A stretch of DNA of 64,000 nt from positions 4,030,001 to 4,094,000 of the forward strand of contig NZ_AP018823.1 in assembly GCF_002217795.2 (NCBI RefSeq), in the 5' to 3' direction. The stretch's first letter is position 1. The number at the start of each line of letters is the position of its first letter. The translations under genes were made by a program, and so were the position numbers. A model generated the notes under the pieces. The model saw only the letters and a list, made by a program, of their open reading frames with translations, searched no databases and was not told where the DNA came from. Positions 16,982 to 25,641 of the stretch are shown one piece after another. This DNA is from Aquitalea magnusonii. Its GTDB lineage: Bacteria > Pseudomonadota > Gammaproteobacteria > Burkholderiales > Chromobacteriaceae.

Positions 16982-18741
16982 CAGAAGGCCAGCCCCAGGC
17001 TCATGTTCCAGCGCAACTTACCGTCCTTTTCTGCCTTGGCAATATCCATGGACAGCGGTGCAATGGGACTCATCCAGCGCACACCGATACCGTTGGCGTG
17101 TTCCAGCTTGAAGCTTTGCCAGCTTTGCGCCGCGTTACCGGCATCGTGAAACAGCGCCAGCGCCCAGTCCTTGGCCACCGGAATCTGGTACTCCAGCGTG
17201 GCCGTGGCCACGACACGGCCACCGACCACCGCGCCATCCGGCCCAGGCAGACCCAGGCTCTGGTAATCATAGCCGCGCACGCTATTGGAACCACCGGCAC
17301 GGAATAGCTGGGAAGATGGCACTTCATCACTGTCCTTGGCCCAGACCTGACCGATTTCCAGCCGGGTGAGCAAGGTGCCGTACTTGGGCCATGGACTCCA
17401 GTAGGCTACGCCACGCGCATAGCCCCGCACAAAGCTGGTGGTGGACAACGCGCTCCCCAGCGTGCTGGACAGCGAGGTGTCCAGCAAGGTGCCGGAGCGG
17501 GGACGCAAGGTGTCGTCCACATCGCGCCGCGTCCAGCCAAACACACCAAGCAGGGCCGCGGTATTGTTGCTGGGCGTATTGCCGATGGTTTCCTTTTCCT
17601 GGATGAACTCCACGCCGAAACGGGCATTGATCTTTTCATGGCTGCGGATGCGCCAGGCACCGGCATCAATGGTGGTGGTTTTCACCCCCTGGATATCGGT
17701 TTGCTTGAAAGATGAGGTGATGGAATGGGAATAGTTGTCGGCCTGGCGTGGAAAACCCAGGCCGAAACTCAGGTTACGGTCGCTGTTTTTCCAGTCCAGC
17801 AAGGCAGAACCGGTCCAGCCTTTGCCAAACAGATTGTAGTAGTCATAGCCGATGCGGGTACCGGGCCCGTCTTCCGAGTCGTAGGTCAGGCCCAATTCCA
17901 GCTTCTGCTTGGGAAACTCGGTCAGGCTCACCTCTACCGGCACCTGGTTATTGTCTATGCGCGCCATGTCGGCACTCACCACCACCCCGGAATACTGGGC
18001 GGCCTGCTCCAGCGCAGACTGATAATCCAGTAGCTTCTTTTGCTGATAGGGGTCGCCCTGCTGAAAATCCGCCAGCCCGGTTGCCACGCTCAAGGGATAA
18101 CGCTGGTTGCCGGTGATATGGGTGGGACCAAAACGGATCAAGGGGCCACTATCCACCTGCACCAGCAACTGGCTGCGCTGGGTTTGCGGATCGATGTCGG
18201 CCTGGCTCTTGACGATTTTTGCCAGCGGAAAGCGATCGACGGTAAGCAGGCGCAGGATGGCGCGTTTGCTGCTGCTCCAGTCGTCCTGCCGATATGGTGC
18301 GCCAATGGGCAGCGACCAGGCTTCCAGCACGGCGGCCAGCCGTTTCTGGTAATCGGCTTGCTGACGGATGTCACCGCCAAGCTGCAGGGTAACGTCGTCG
18401 ATGATGACCGGCTCGCCCGGATCAACCTTGATCACATAGTGATGTTCTGTCGGTTCCTCCACCCGGATGGTGGCACTGAAGTAGCCCTCGGTCTCCAGCA
18501 AGGCCTGGGCTGCATGCGGCGTTTCCTTGATGATGGCCTGTAGCTGAAACTCATCCAGATCAGCATCGTTACTGGCGGAAACCAGTTCCAGGTGATCGTT
18601 CAGCAGGCTGGCCAGCGTCGATGGAGCATCCACACTGACGGTGTAATCCACCTTGGCCCAGGCTGGTGCGGCACACAGCGTGAGGGCAAGGGCGGATGAC
18701 AAGGCAAGGGGAGAGGTTCGTGGCAGCATGTCGGCATTCAT
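16981..18741 (-). CDS. tamA: outer-membrane assembly factor TamA (Omp85 family)
   Basis: A 586-residue Omp85 protein. A signal peptide (about 1-29, ending APAWA) is followed by POTRA domains (about 35-280, including GYFSATIRVEE and ITGNQRYPLS) and a C-terminal 16-strand barrel ending in Phe, as expected for a BAM substrate. The barrel contains the family loop motif VRGYDYQSLG. ATG 18741 is used because it gives a clean signal peptide. The longer frame to 18843 would start inside the upstream terminator. tamB follows directly. No clear promoter was found in the 77 bp between the terminator and the start. Confidence 0.94.
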   Translation of the reverse strand: MNADMLPRTSPLALSSALALTLCAAPAWAKVDYTVSVDAPSTLASLLNDHLELVSASNDADLDEFQLQAIIKETPHAAQALLETEGYFSATIRVEEPTEHHYVIKVDPGEPVIIDDVTLQLGGDIRQQADYQKRLAAVLEAWSLPIGAPYRQDDWSSSKRAILRLLTVDRFPLAKIVKSQADIDPQTQRSQLLVQVDSGPLIRFGPTHITGNQRYPLSVATGLADFQQGDPYQQKKLLDYQSALEQAAQYSGVVVSADMARIDNNQVPVEVSLTEFPKQKLELGLTYDSEDGPGTRIGYDYYNLFGKGWTGSALLDWKNSDRNLSFGLGFPRQADNYSHSITSSFKQTDIQGVKTTTIDAGAWRIRSHEKINARFGVEFIQEKETIGNTPSNNTAALLGVFGWTRRDVDDTLRPRSGTLLDTSLSSTLGSALSTTSFVRGYARGVAYWSPWPKYGTLLTRLEIGQVWAKDSDEVPSSQLFRAGGSNSVRGYDYQSLGLPGPDGAVVGGRVVATATLEYQIPVAKDWALALFHDAGNAAQSWQSFKLEHANGIGVRWMSPIAPLSMDIAKAEKDGKLRWNMSLGLAF

Positions 18742-18818
18742 CTGGAATCCGACTGATGGTAGCGAAACTGGTTCAGTCTGGCGAGGACTGTCGGCAGACT
18801 GCTCTGCACGGCTGCCAT

Positions 18819-18842
18819 AAAAAATGGCGGAATGATCCGCCA
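18819..18842 (-). terminator. strong intrinsic terminator between the PDH operon and tamA
   Basis: A 7-bp stem TGGCGGA/TCCGCCA with a 4-nt loop (18825-18842), followed on the minus strand by six T residues. It closes the aceE-aceF-lpd transcript about 87 bp after the lpd stop. Confidence 0.88.
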
Positions 18843-18867
18843 CAAGACTGAGAGAGATAAGACGCGA

Positions 18868-18919
18868 CCCGCCAGAGGCGGGCCGGGACTGCAGGCAGCC
18901 TGCCCGGCCTTACGGCCGG
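18868..18919 (-). other. two GC hairpins after lpd
   Basis: CCGGCC/GGCCGG (18904-18919) and CCCGCC/GGCGGG (18868-18882) lie between the lpd stop and the T-run terminator. They have no T-tails. They may protect the 3' end of the PDH mRNA. Confidence 0.5.
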
Positions 18920-18928
18920 ACTGGCAGC

Positions 18929-20728
18929 TTACTTCTTGCGCTGCGGCGGCAGGTCCGTGCAGCTACCCTCGAATACTTCGGCGGCCATGCCGATGGATTC
19001 GCCCATGGTGGGGTGCGGGTGAATGGTCTTGGCGATGTCTTCGGCATCGCAGCCCATTTCGATGGCCAGGCAGATTTCACCAATCATGTCGCCGGCGTGC
19101 GGGCCGACAATGCCGCCACCAATCACCTGATGGGTAGCCGGATCGAAAATCAGCTTGGTGAAGCCTTCATCACGACCATTGGCAATGGCGCGACCGGACG
19201 CAGCCCACGGGAAGACGGATTTCTCCACCTTGATGCCCTGTTTCTTGGCTTCGTCTTCGGTCATGCCCACCCAGGCCACTTCCGGATCGGTATAGGCCAC
19301 ACCCGGAATCACGCGGGCATCGAAGAAGGCCTTGTGGTCAGCGCAGTTTTCTGCGGCAACGTGGCCTTCATGCACGCCCTTGTGCGCCAGCATCGGCTGA
19401 CCGACGATGTCACCAATGGCGTAGATGTGCGGCACATTGGTGCGCTGCTGCTTGTCCACCGGGATGAAACCGCGGTCAGTCACGGCCACACCGGCGTTTT
19501 CCGCACCAATCAGCTTGCCATTGGGCGCACGGCCGGTGGCATACAGCACCAGGTCGTAGCGTTGCGGTTCTTTCGGTGCCTGCTCGCCCTCGAAGGTGAC
19601 GTACACGCCGTCTTCCTTCGGCTCGACGGCAACGGTCTTGGTGTTCAGCATGATGTTGTCGAAGCGGTGGGCATTCCACTTCTGCCATACCTTGACCAGG
19701 TCACGGTCGGCACCCTGCATCAGGCCGTCCAGCATTTCCACCACGTCCAGGCGGGCGCCCAGCGTGGAGTAAACAGTACCCATTTCCAGACCGATGATGC
19801 CGCCACCGATGATCAGCATCTTTTCCGGCACGGCTTTCAGTTCCAGCGCGCCGGTGGAGTCCACCACACGCGGATCATCCGGAATGAACGGCAGCTTCAC
19901 CACGCGCGAACCGGCGGCGATGATGGCGTTCTTGAACTTGACGATGGTTTTCTCGCCGCTCTCTGCACGGCCGTTGCCGGTAGTGACCGACACTTCGATG
20001 TGATGCGGGTCGATGAAGCGGCCATTGCCACGTACGATTTGCACCTTGCGCGCCTTGGCCATGCCGGCCAGGCCACCGGTCAGCTTGCCGATGACCTTTT
20101 CCTTGTAGCCGCGCAACAGGTCGATATCCACTTCCGGCTTGCCGAACTTGATGCCGTTGGCAGCCAGATGGCTTACTTCGTCAATCACGGCTGCATTGTG
20201 CAGCAGGGCCTTGGACGGGATGCAGCCCACGTTCAGGCACACGCCACCCAGGGTGGAGTAACGCTCGACGATGACCACTTTCTGGCCCAGGTCGGCGGCG
20301 CGGAAGGCAGCGGAATAACCGCCAGGGCCACCGCCCAGTACCATCACGTCGCATTCGACATCGGCACCGCCCGCGTGGCTGGCGGCCACCGGGGCAGCCT
20401 GCGGAGCAAAACCGGCATCGGTGTGAGCAGAGGCCACACCGGTGGTTTCCAGCGGCTTGGCTTCTGCCGGGGCCGCGCTGGCGGCGGCAGCAGCTTCAAC
20501 GATGACGATCACGTCACCTTCGCTCACCTTGCTGCCCACGGCCACTTTGACTTCCTTCACCACACCGGCAGATTCCGCCGGCACTTCCATGGTGGCCTTG
20601 TCGGTTTCCAGGGTGATGAGGCTGTCATCCTTGCTCACCACATCGCCCGGCTTCACAAAGACTTCGATCACGTCCACATTGCTGTGGCCGCCGATATCCG
20701 GGACTTTCAGTTCAATCAGATTGCTCAT
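18929..20728 (-). CDS. lpdA: dihydrolipoyl dehydrogenase (E3) with an N-terminal lipoyl domain
   Basis: FAD flavoenzyme that reoxidises dihydrolipoamide in the pyruvate dehydrogenase complex, passing electrons to NAD+. 599 residues, about 120 longer than plain Lpd because of an N-terminal lipoyl domain (residues 1-80, lipoyl-Lys in [10 protein letters not shown]) and an Ala-rich linker. Then come the FAD-binding GGGPGGYSAAF, the redox disulfide CLNVGC, the NAD-binding GGGIIGLEMG, and the dimer-interface HPHPTMGES. This extra lipoyl domain is known from Neisseria and other betaproteobacteria. No ribosome-binding sequence precedes the ATG. The heptamer repeat element ends 5 nt upstream instead. 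Confidence 0.97.
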   Translation of the reverse strand: MSNLIELKVPDIGGHSNVDVIEVFVKPGDVVSKDDSLITLETDKATMEVPAESAGVVKEVKVAVGSKVSEGDVIVIVEAAAAASAAPAEAKPLETTGVASAHTDAGFAPQAAPVAASHAGGADVECDVMVLGGGPGGYSAAFRAADLGQKVVIVERYSTLGGVCLNVGCIPSKALLHNAAVIDEVSHLAANGIKFGKPEVDIDLLRGYKEKVIGKLTGGLAGMAKARKVQIVRGNGRFIDPHHIEVSVTTGNGRAESGEKTIVKFKNAIIAAGSRVVKLPFIPDDPRVVDSTGALELKAVPEKMLIIGGGIIGLEMGTVYSTLGARLDVVEMLDGLMQGADRDLVKVWQKWNAHRFDNIMLNTKTVAVEPKEDGVYVTFEGEQAPKEPQRYDLVLYATGRAPNGKLIGAENAGVAVTDRGFIPVDKQQRTNVPHIYAIGDIVGQPMLAHKGVHEGHVAAENCADHKAFFDARVIPGVAYTDPEVAWVGMTEDEAKKQGIKVEKSVFPWAASGRAIANGRDEGFTKLIFDPATHQVIGGGIVGPHAGDMIGEICLAIEMGCDAEDIAKTIHPHPTMGESIGMAAEVFEGSCTDLPPQRKK

Positions 20729-20733
20729 GGCTT

Positions 20734-20860
20734 TTGGGAGTGGGGAATGGCGAGTAGGGAGTTACTCCACCCGCCATCCACCACCCACTTCCTTTATCAG
20801 TTCGTTTTCCCGATGGGGAGCACCTGCCTGCAGCAAGCACGACTCCCCACTCCCTACTCA
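20734..20860 (-). repeat. heptamer-built inverted element at the aceF-lpd junction (copy A)
   Basis: An element of about 127 bp filling the 137-bp gap between aceF and lpd. One end is a run of GGGAGTG-like heptamers (20736-20763: GGGAGTG, GGGAATG, GCGAGTA, GGGAGTT). The other end carries the complementary form CTCCCCACTCCC (20842-20856 region). Between them is a C-rich arm able to fold back (ATGGCG with CGCCAT; GGAGT with ACTCC) and a TTCGTT centre shared with copy B. It stops exactly 5 nt before the lpd ATG. Confidence 0.85.
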
Positions 20861-20865
20861 CGATT

Positions 20866-22536
20866 TCAGAGGATCAGGCGACGCACGTCGGACAGCAGCT
20901 TGCCCAGATGCACGGTGAAGCGCGCGGCAGCCGCACCGTCGATCACGCGGTGATCGAAGGACAGCGACAGCGGGCACATCAGGCGCGGTGCGAATTCCTT
21001 GCCGTTCCATACCGGCTTGATCTGGCTCTTGCACACACCCAGGATGGCCACTTCCGGCGCATTCACGATCGGGGTGAAGCTGCTGCCACCGATACCACCC
21101 AGGCTGGAGATGGTGAAGGTGGCGCCTTGCATGTCGGTCGGCTTGAGCTTGCCTTCGCGGGCTTGCAGCGACAGCTCGGTCAGTTCCTTGGCGATCTGCT
21201 TGATGCCCTTCTGGTCGACGTTCTTGATGACCGGTACCACCAGGCCATTCGGCGTGTCGGCGGCAAAGCCGATGTGGTAATACTGCTTGAGCACCAGATT
21301 GTCGCCATCCAGCGAGCTGTTGAAGGTGGGGAATGCCTTCAGGGCTTCGGCAGCGGCCTTGATGATGAAGGCCAGCGGCGAAATCTTCAGGCCGGATTTT
21401 TCCCATTCCTTGCCGATGGTCTTGCGGAAGTCTTCCAGCTCGGTGATGTCGCACTCGTCGTTGAACGTGACGTGCGGGATCATCACCCAGTTGCGGCTGA
21501 GGTTGGCACCGGAAATCTTCTGGATGCGCGACAGCGGCTTGGTTTCGATCGGGCCGAACTTGGCGAAATCCACCTTCGGCCACGGCAGCAGGTCCAGACC
21601 CACACCGGAACCAGCAGCGGCGGCCGGGGCGGCAGCCACCGGGTTCTGCAGCACGCTCTTGACGAAGGCCTTCACGTCGGCGTCGATGATGCGACCCTTG
21701 CGGCCCGTACCCTTGACGCGGCCCAGGTCCACACCCAGTTCGCGGGCCAGACGGCGTACCGACGGACCGGCATGGGCCTTGGAGAAGCTGGCTTCGTTGA
21801 TGGCGGGCAGGCTGGCGCTGGCGGCAACCGGTGCAGCAGCGGCAGGCGCAGCGGCGACAGGAGCCGGCGCAGCGGCAGCCGGGGCCGGGGCCGGTGCTGC
21901 GGCAGGAGCGACCACCGGAGCAGCGGCAGCAGCAACAGCGCCTTCCACCACCACGATCAGGTCGCCCTGGCTTACCTTGCTGCCAACGGCAACCTTGACT
22001 TCAACTACCTTGCCAGCGGCAGTGGCCGGTACTTCCATGGTGGCCTTGTCGGTTTCCAGCGTGATCAGCGAATCGTCCACGCTGATCACGTCGCCCACCT
22101 TGACCGATACTTCGATCACGTCCACACCGTTGTGGCCGCCGATATCCGGCACCACGATGTCGATGCGACCGCTGGCAGCCGGTGCGGCAGCCGGTGCGGC
22201 AGGCGCTGCAACCGGTGCAGCTGCCGGAGCGGCGGCAACCGGGGCCGGTGCAACAGCAGCTGCCACGGCGGCCGGAGCCGGCGCGGCAGCGCTGGCGCCG
22301 ACTTCCAGGATGGCGATGACGTCGCCCTCGGAAATCTTGCCGCCAACAGCGACTTTCACTTCCTTGATGACACCGGCAGCTTCAGCCGGCACTTCCATGG
22401 TGGCCTTGTCGGTTTCCAGGGTGATCAGCGAGTCGTCCACCGCCACGGTCTGACCGGCGGTGATGAATACTTCGATGATGTCTACATTGCTGTGCCCACC
22501 GATGTCGGGCACTTTCAGTTCGATCAGATTGCTCAT
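20866..22536 (-). CDS. aceF: dihydrolipoyl acetyltransferase (E2 of pyruvate dehydrogenase)
   Basis: Core of the PDH complex, transferring acetyl from lipoyl-Lys to CoA. 556 residues from ATG 22536. There are two lipoyl domains (about 1-77 and 115-190, each with [10 protein letters not shown]), joined and followed by Ala/Pro-rich flexible linkers. Next come a peripheral-subunit-binding domain ([15 protein letters not shown], about 255) and the catalytic domain with the active-site [13 protein letters not shown] near the C-terminus. The same frame stays open upstream through the repeat element to a GTG at 22656, including an ATG at 22638 after GGGAG, so a 34-residue N-terminal extension cannot be excluded. 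Confidence 0.96.
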   Translation of the reverse strand: MSNLIELKVPDIGGHSNVDIIEVFITAGQTVAVDDSLITLETDKATMEVPAEAAGVIKEVKVAVGGKISEGDVIAILEVGASAAAPAPAAVAAAVAPAPVAAAPAAAPVAAPAAPAAAPAASGRIDIVVPDIGGHNGVDVIEVSVKVGDVISVDDSLITLETDKATMEVPATAAGKVVEVKVAVGSKVSQGDLIVVVEGAVAAAAAPVVAPAAAPAPAPAAAAPAPVAAAPAAAAPVAASASLPAINEASFSKAHAGPSVRRLARELGVDLGRVKGTGRKGRIIDADVKAFVKSVLQNPVAAAPAAAAGSGVGLDLLPWPKVDFAKFGPIETKPLSRIQKISGANLSRNWVMIPHVTFNDECDITELEDFRKTIGKEWEKSGLKISPLAFIIKAAAEALKAFPTFNSSLDGDNLVLKQYYHIGFAADTPNGLVVPVIKNVDQKGIKQIAKELTELSLQAREGKLKPTDMQGATFTISSLGGIGGSSFTPIVNAPEVAILGVCKSQIKPVWNGKEFAPRLMCPLSLSFDHRVIDGAAAARFTVHLGKLLSDVRRLIL

Positions 22537-22541
22537 ATGTG

Positions 22542-22668
22542 TTGGGAGTGGGGAGTGGCGAGTGGGGAGTCCCCACGCCGCGCACTGTCCACTCACTACT
22601 CCATGAATTCGTTGGCCTGACTGAGCGGGGCCGGGCATCCACTCCCTACTCCCCACTCCCGTACTCCC
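22542..22668 (-). repeat. heptamer-built inverted element at the aceE-aceF junction (copy B)
   Basis: The same architecture and, with the same boundary rules, the same 127-bp length as the copy between aceF and lpd. Four heptamers, GGGAGTG, GGGAGTG, GCGAGTG, GGGAGTC (22544-22571), sit at the aceF side, beginning 5 nt before its ATG. The complementary series CCACTCC, CTACTCC, CCACTCC (22639-22660) sits at the aceE side. A third CCACTCACTACTCC block lies at 22589-22602. The middle shares the TTCGTT and CCTGA/CCCGA stretch with copy A. Confidence 0.85.
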
Positions 22669-22674
22669 GCTGGC

Positions 22675-25338
22675 TTACGCTTTCCAGCTAGGCAGCTTGT
22701 CGGTCTTGATGCCGTACTTGGCAATCGCTTCAGCCACCTTGGCAGCTTCGATCTTGCCTTCGCGGGCCAGGGCGGACAGGGCAGCCACGGCGACGTAGTG
22801 ACGGTCCACTTCGAAGAACTCGCGCAGCTTGGCGCGGCTGTCGGAGCGGCCGAAACCGTCGGTGCCCAGTACCACGTAGCGACCCGGTACGTATTCGCGA
22901 ATCTGGTCGGCGTAGTTGCGGATGTAGTCGGTAGCGGCGATCACCGGACCGCTGCGGCCTTCCAGTTGCTGCTCGACAAAGGACTTGCGGGCAGCTTCGG
23001 TCGGGTGCAGCAGGTTGAAGCGGGAAGCTTCCATGCCGTCACGACGCAGCTCGTTGAAGGAAGTCACGCTCCAGATGTCGGACGCGATGCCGAAGTCGTT
23101 GCGCAGCAGGTCTGCCGCGGCAATCACTTCACGCAGGATGGTGCCGGAGCCCATCAGCTGTACCTTCACCTTGGCGTCGCCGCCGTCCTTCAGCAGGTAC
23201 ATGCCCTTGATGATGCCCTGCTCGGCGCCTTGCGGCATGGCCGGGTGGGTGTAGTTCTCGTTCATCAGGGTGATGTAATAGAACACGTCTTCCTGCTCGG
23301 CATACATGCGGCGCAGGCCATCTTGCAGGATGACTGCCAGCTCGTAAGCGAAGGTCGGGTCGTAGGACACGCAGTTCGGGATCAGGCCAGCCTGGATGTG
23401 GCTGTGACCGTCTTCGTGCTGCAGGCCTTCACCGTTCAGGGTGGTACGACCGGCAGTGCCACCCAGCATGAAGCCACGGGCGCGCATGTCGCCAGCCGCC
23501 CAGGCCAGGTCACCGATACGCTGGAAACCGAACATCGAGTAGTAGATGTAGAACGGAATCATCGGGATGCCGTGGTTGGCGTAGCTGGTCGCTGCGGCAA
23601 TCCACGAAGACATCGCGCCCGGCTCGTTGATGCCTTCTTGCAGCATCTGGCCGTCTTTGGATTCCTTGTAGAACATCAGCTGGTCGGCATCCTGCGGTAC
23701 GTAGTTCTGACCCTGGGTGGACCAGATGCCGTACTGGCGGAACATGCCTTCCATACCGAAGGTGCGGGATTCATCCGGCACGATCGGCACGATCTGCTTG
23801 CTGATGTTCTTGTCTTTCAGCAGGGTGCCCAGCATGCGCACGAAGGCCATGGTGGTGGAGAACTCGCGCTCACCCGAATCACCCAGCAGGCTGTCGAACA
23901 CGTGCAGGCCCGGGATGGCCAGCGGGGCCTTCACCGGTTTGCGGGCCGGCAGGTAACCACCCAGCGCGGCGCGGCGTTCACGCATGTACTTCATTTCCGG
24001 GCTGTCATCAGCCGGCTTGTAGTACGGCACCTTCGGCAGGTCTTCGTCGGACACCGGAATACCGAAGCGGTCGCGGAATTTGCGCAGGCTTTCGATATCC
24101 ATCTTCTTGGCCTGGTGGGCAATGTTCTGCGCTTCGCCGGACGAACCCATGCCATAACCCTTGATGGTCTTGGCCAGGATCACGGTCGGACGGCCATTGG
24201 CATTGTGGGTGGCTTCGTAGTACGCGGCGTAGACCTTGTGCGGATCGTGGCCGCCACGGTTCAGCGCCCAGATCTCGTCGTCGGACATATTGGCCACCAT
24301 TTCGCGCAGCTCCGGGTACTTGCCGAAGAAGTGTTCGCGAACGTAGGCGCCGTCTTTGGATTTGAAGGTCTGGTAGTCGCCGTCCACGCATTCGTCCATG
24401 CGTTTCTTCAACAGGCCCTTGGTGTCCATGGCCAGCAGCGGATCCCAGCGGCTGCCCCAGATCACTTTCAGCACGTTCCAGCCGGAACCGCGGAAGTCGC
24501 CTTCCAGTTCCTGGATGATCTTGCCGTTGCCGCGTACCGGGCCGTCCAGGCGCTGCAGGTTGCAGTTGATGACGAAGATCAGGTTGTCCAGACCTTCGCG
24601 CGCGGCCAGGGCGATGGCACCCAGGGATTCCGGTTCGTCCATCTCGCCGTCACCGCAGAAGCACCATACCTTGCGACCCGGCGTGCGGGCCAGGCCACGG
24701 CTTTCCAGGTACTTGAGGAAGCGGGCCTGATAGATGGCCATCAGCGGGCCAAGACCCATGGATACGGTGGGGAACTGCCAGAAGTCGTCCATCAGCCACG
24801 GGTGCGGATAGGAGGACAGGCCGTTGCCGTCCACTTCCTGACGGAAGCTGTCCAGCTGTTCTTCGGTCAGGCGGCCTTCCAGGAAGGCGCGGGAATACAC
24901 GCCCGGCGCAATGTGGCCCTGGAAGTACACCAGATCGCCATCCTGCTCGTCGTTCGGCGCGCGCCAGAAATGGTTGAAACCTACGTCATACAAGGTGGCG
25001 GAGGACTGGAAGGACGCAATGTGACCACCCAGCTCCAGGTTTTTCTTGCCGGCACGCAGAACCAGTGCAGCGGCATTCCAGCGGTTGATGGAGCGGATGC
25101 GGTGCTCCATCTCGTGATTACCGGGGGATTTCTGTTCTTTGCCCACCGGGATGGTGTTCTGGTACGCGGTAGTCGCGTCGAAAGGCAGGTAAGCGCCACG
25201 GCGGCGGGTGCGCTCAACCATGGTTTCCAGCAGGAAGTGTGCGCGCTCGGAACCTTCGGTATCCAGAACCGACTCCAGCGCTTCAGTCCACTCCTGGGTT
25301 TCCAGGGGATCGATATCGTCAGGGAAGGTTGCAGCCAT
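22675..25338 (-). CDS. aceE: pyruvate dehydrogenase E1 component (homodimeric type)
   Basis: ThDP enzyme that decarboxylates pyruvate and acetylates the lipoyl groups of AceF. 887 residues, as in E. coli AceE. It shows the N-terminal NRWNAAALV and SFQSSATLYDVGFNHF regions, the ThDP/Mg motif GDGEMDEPES continuing to NCNLQRLDGPV (about 230-265), IKGYGMG, and GTAGRTTLNGEGLQHEDGH. The start is ATG 25338 with GAGGA about 8 nt upstream, a proper ribosome site, unlike the next two genes. First gene of aceE-aceF-lpd. Confidence 0.98.
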   Translation of the reverse strand: MAATFPDDIDPLETQEWTEALESVLDTEGSERAHFLLETMVERTRRRGAYLPFDATTAYQNTIPVGKEQKSPGNHEMEHRIRSINRWNAAALVLRAGKKNLELGGHIASFQSSATLYDVGFNHFWRAPNDEQDGDLVYFQGHIAPGVYSRAFLEGRLTEEQLDSFRQEVDGNGLSSYPHPWLMDDFWQFPTVSMGLGPLMAIYQARFLKYLESRGLARTPGRKVWCFCGDGEMDEPESLGAIALAAREGLDNLIFVINCNLQRLDGPVRGNGKIIQELEGDFRGSGWNVLKVIWGSRWDPLLAMDTKGLLKKRMDECVDGDYQTFKSKDGAYVREHFFGKYPELREMVANMSDDEIWALNRGGHDPHKVYAAYYEATHNANGRPTVILAKTIKGYGMGSSGEAQNIAHQAKKMDIESLRKFRDRFGIPVSDEDLPKVPYYKPADDSPEMKYMRERRAALGGYLPARKPVKAPLAIPGLHVFDSLLGDSGEREFSTTMAFVRMLGTLLKDKNISKQIVPIVPDESRTFGMEGMFRQYGIWSTQGQNYVPQDADQLMFYKESKDGQMLQEGINEPGAMSSWIAAATSYANHGIPMIPFYIYYSMFGFQRIGDLAWAAGDMRARGFMLGGTAGRTTLNGEGLQHEDGHSHIQAGLIPNCVSYDPTFAYELAVILQDGLRRMYAEQEDVFYYITLMNENYTHPAMPQGAEQGIIKGMYLLKDGGDAKVKVQLMGSGTILREVIAAADLLRNDFGIASDIWSVTSFNELRRDGMEASRFNLLHPTEAARKSFVEQQLEGRSGPVIAATDYIRNYADQIREYVPGRYVVLGTDGFGRSDSRAKLREFFEVDRHYVAVAALSALAREGKIEAAKVAEAIAKYGIKTDKLPSWKA

Positions 25339-25444
25339 ATCTCATCCTCACATCGGGGTGACCGGGGCCTGGATCAGGTCCAGACCCGCTTTATTGTGTT
25401 ACCGGATCGAAAACGAAAAAACGAACCGGACTCGTTAGGGACAG

Positions 25445-25450
25445 ATTATA
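25445..25450 (-). promoter_or_regulatory. -10 element of the likely aceE promoter
   Basis: A perfect TATAAT on the minus strand, about 107 nt before the aceE ATG. The -35 region is poor (TTTTTA at 17 nt), which suggests dependence on an activator. The rest of 25339-25641 is AT-rich and I see no gene in it. Several short inverted A/T tracts could be regulator sites. Confidence 0.5.
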
Positions 25451-25641
25451 AACGATCACTTTCGCAATAAAAATGTTCATTTATGAAAATGCCCTCTGGT
25501 GTTGCGGAGTGTATAGTTTCAGGAGGCAACAGCGGAATAGGCAATTAGGGTTATCACTGAATATTTGCTCCATTTATCAGGATATTGCGCTGCATCATGT
25601 TGTTTTTTTGCGATACCGCCCCCTGCAAGGTCTACACCGGT

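Noticed and set aside
20734-22668. CRISPR array
   Set aside because: The units are contiguous 7-mers in inverted blocks, with no spacers of regular length and no cas genes nearby.
19013-25470. Long plus-strand frames opposite lpd, aceF and aceE (646, 570 and 890 codons)
   Set aside because: Same shadow effect; the minus-strand products are unmistakable PDH subunits.
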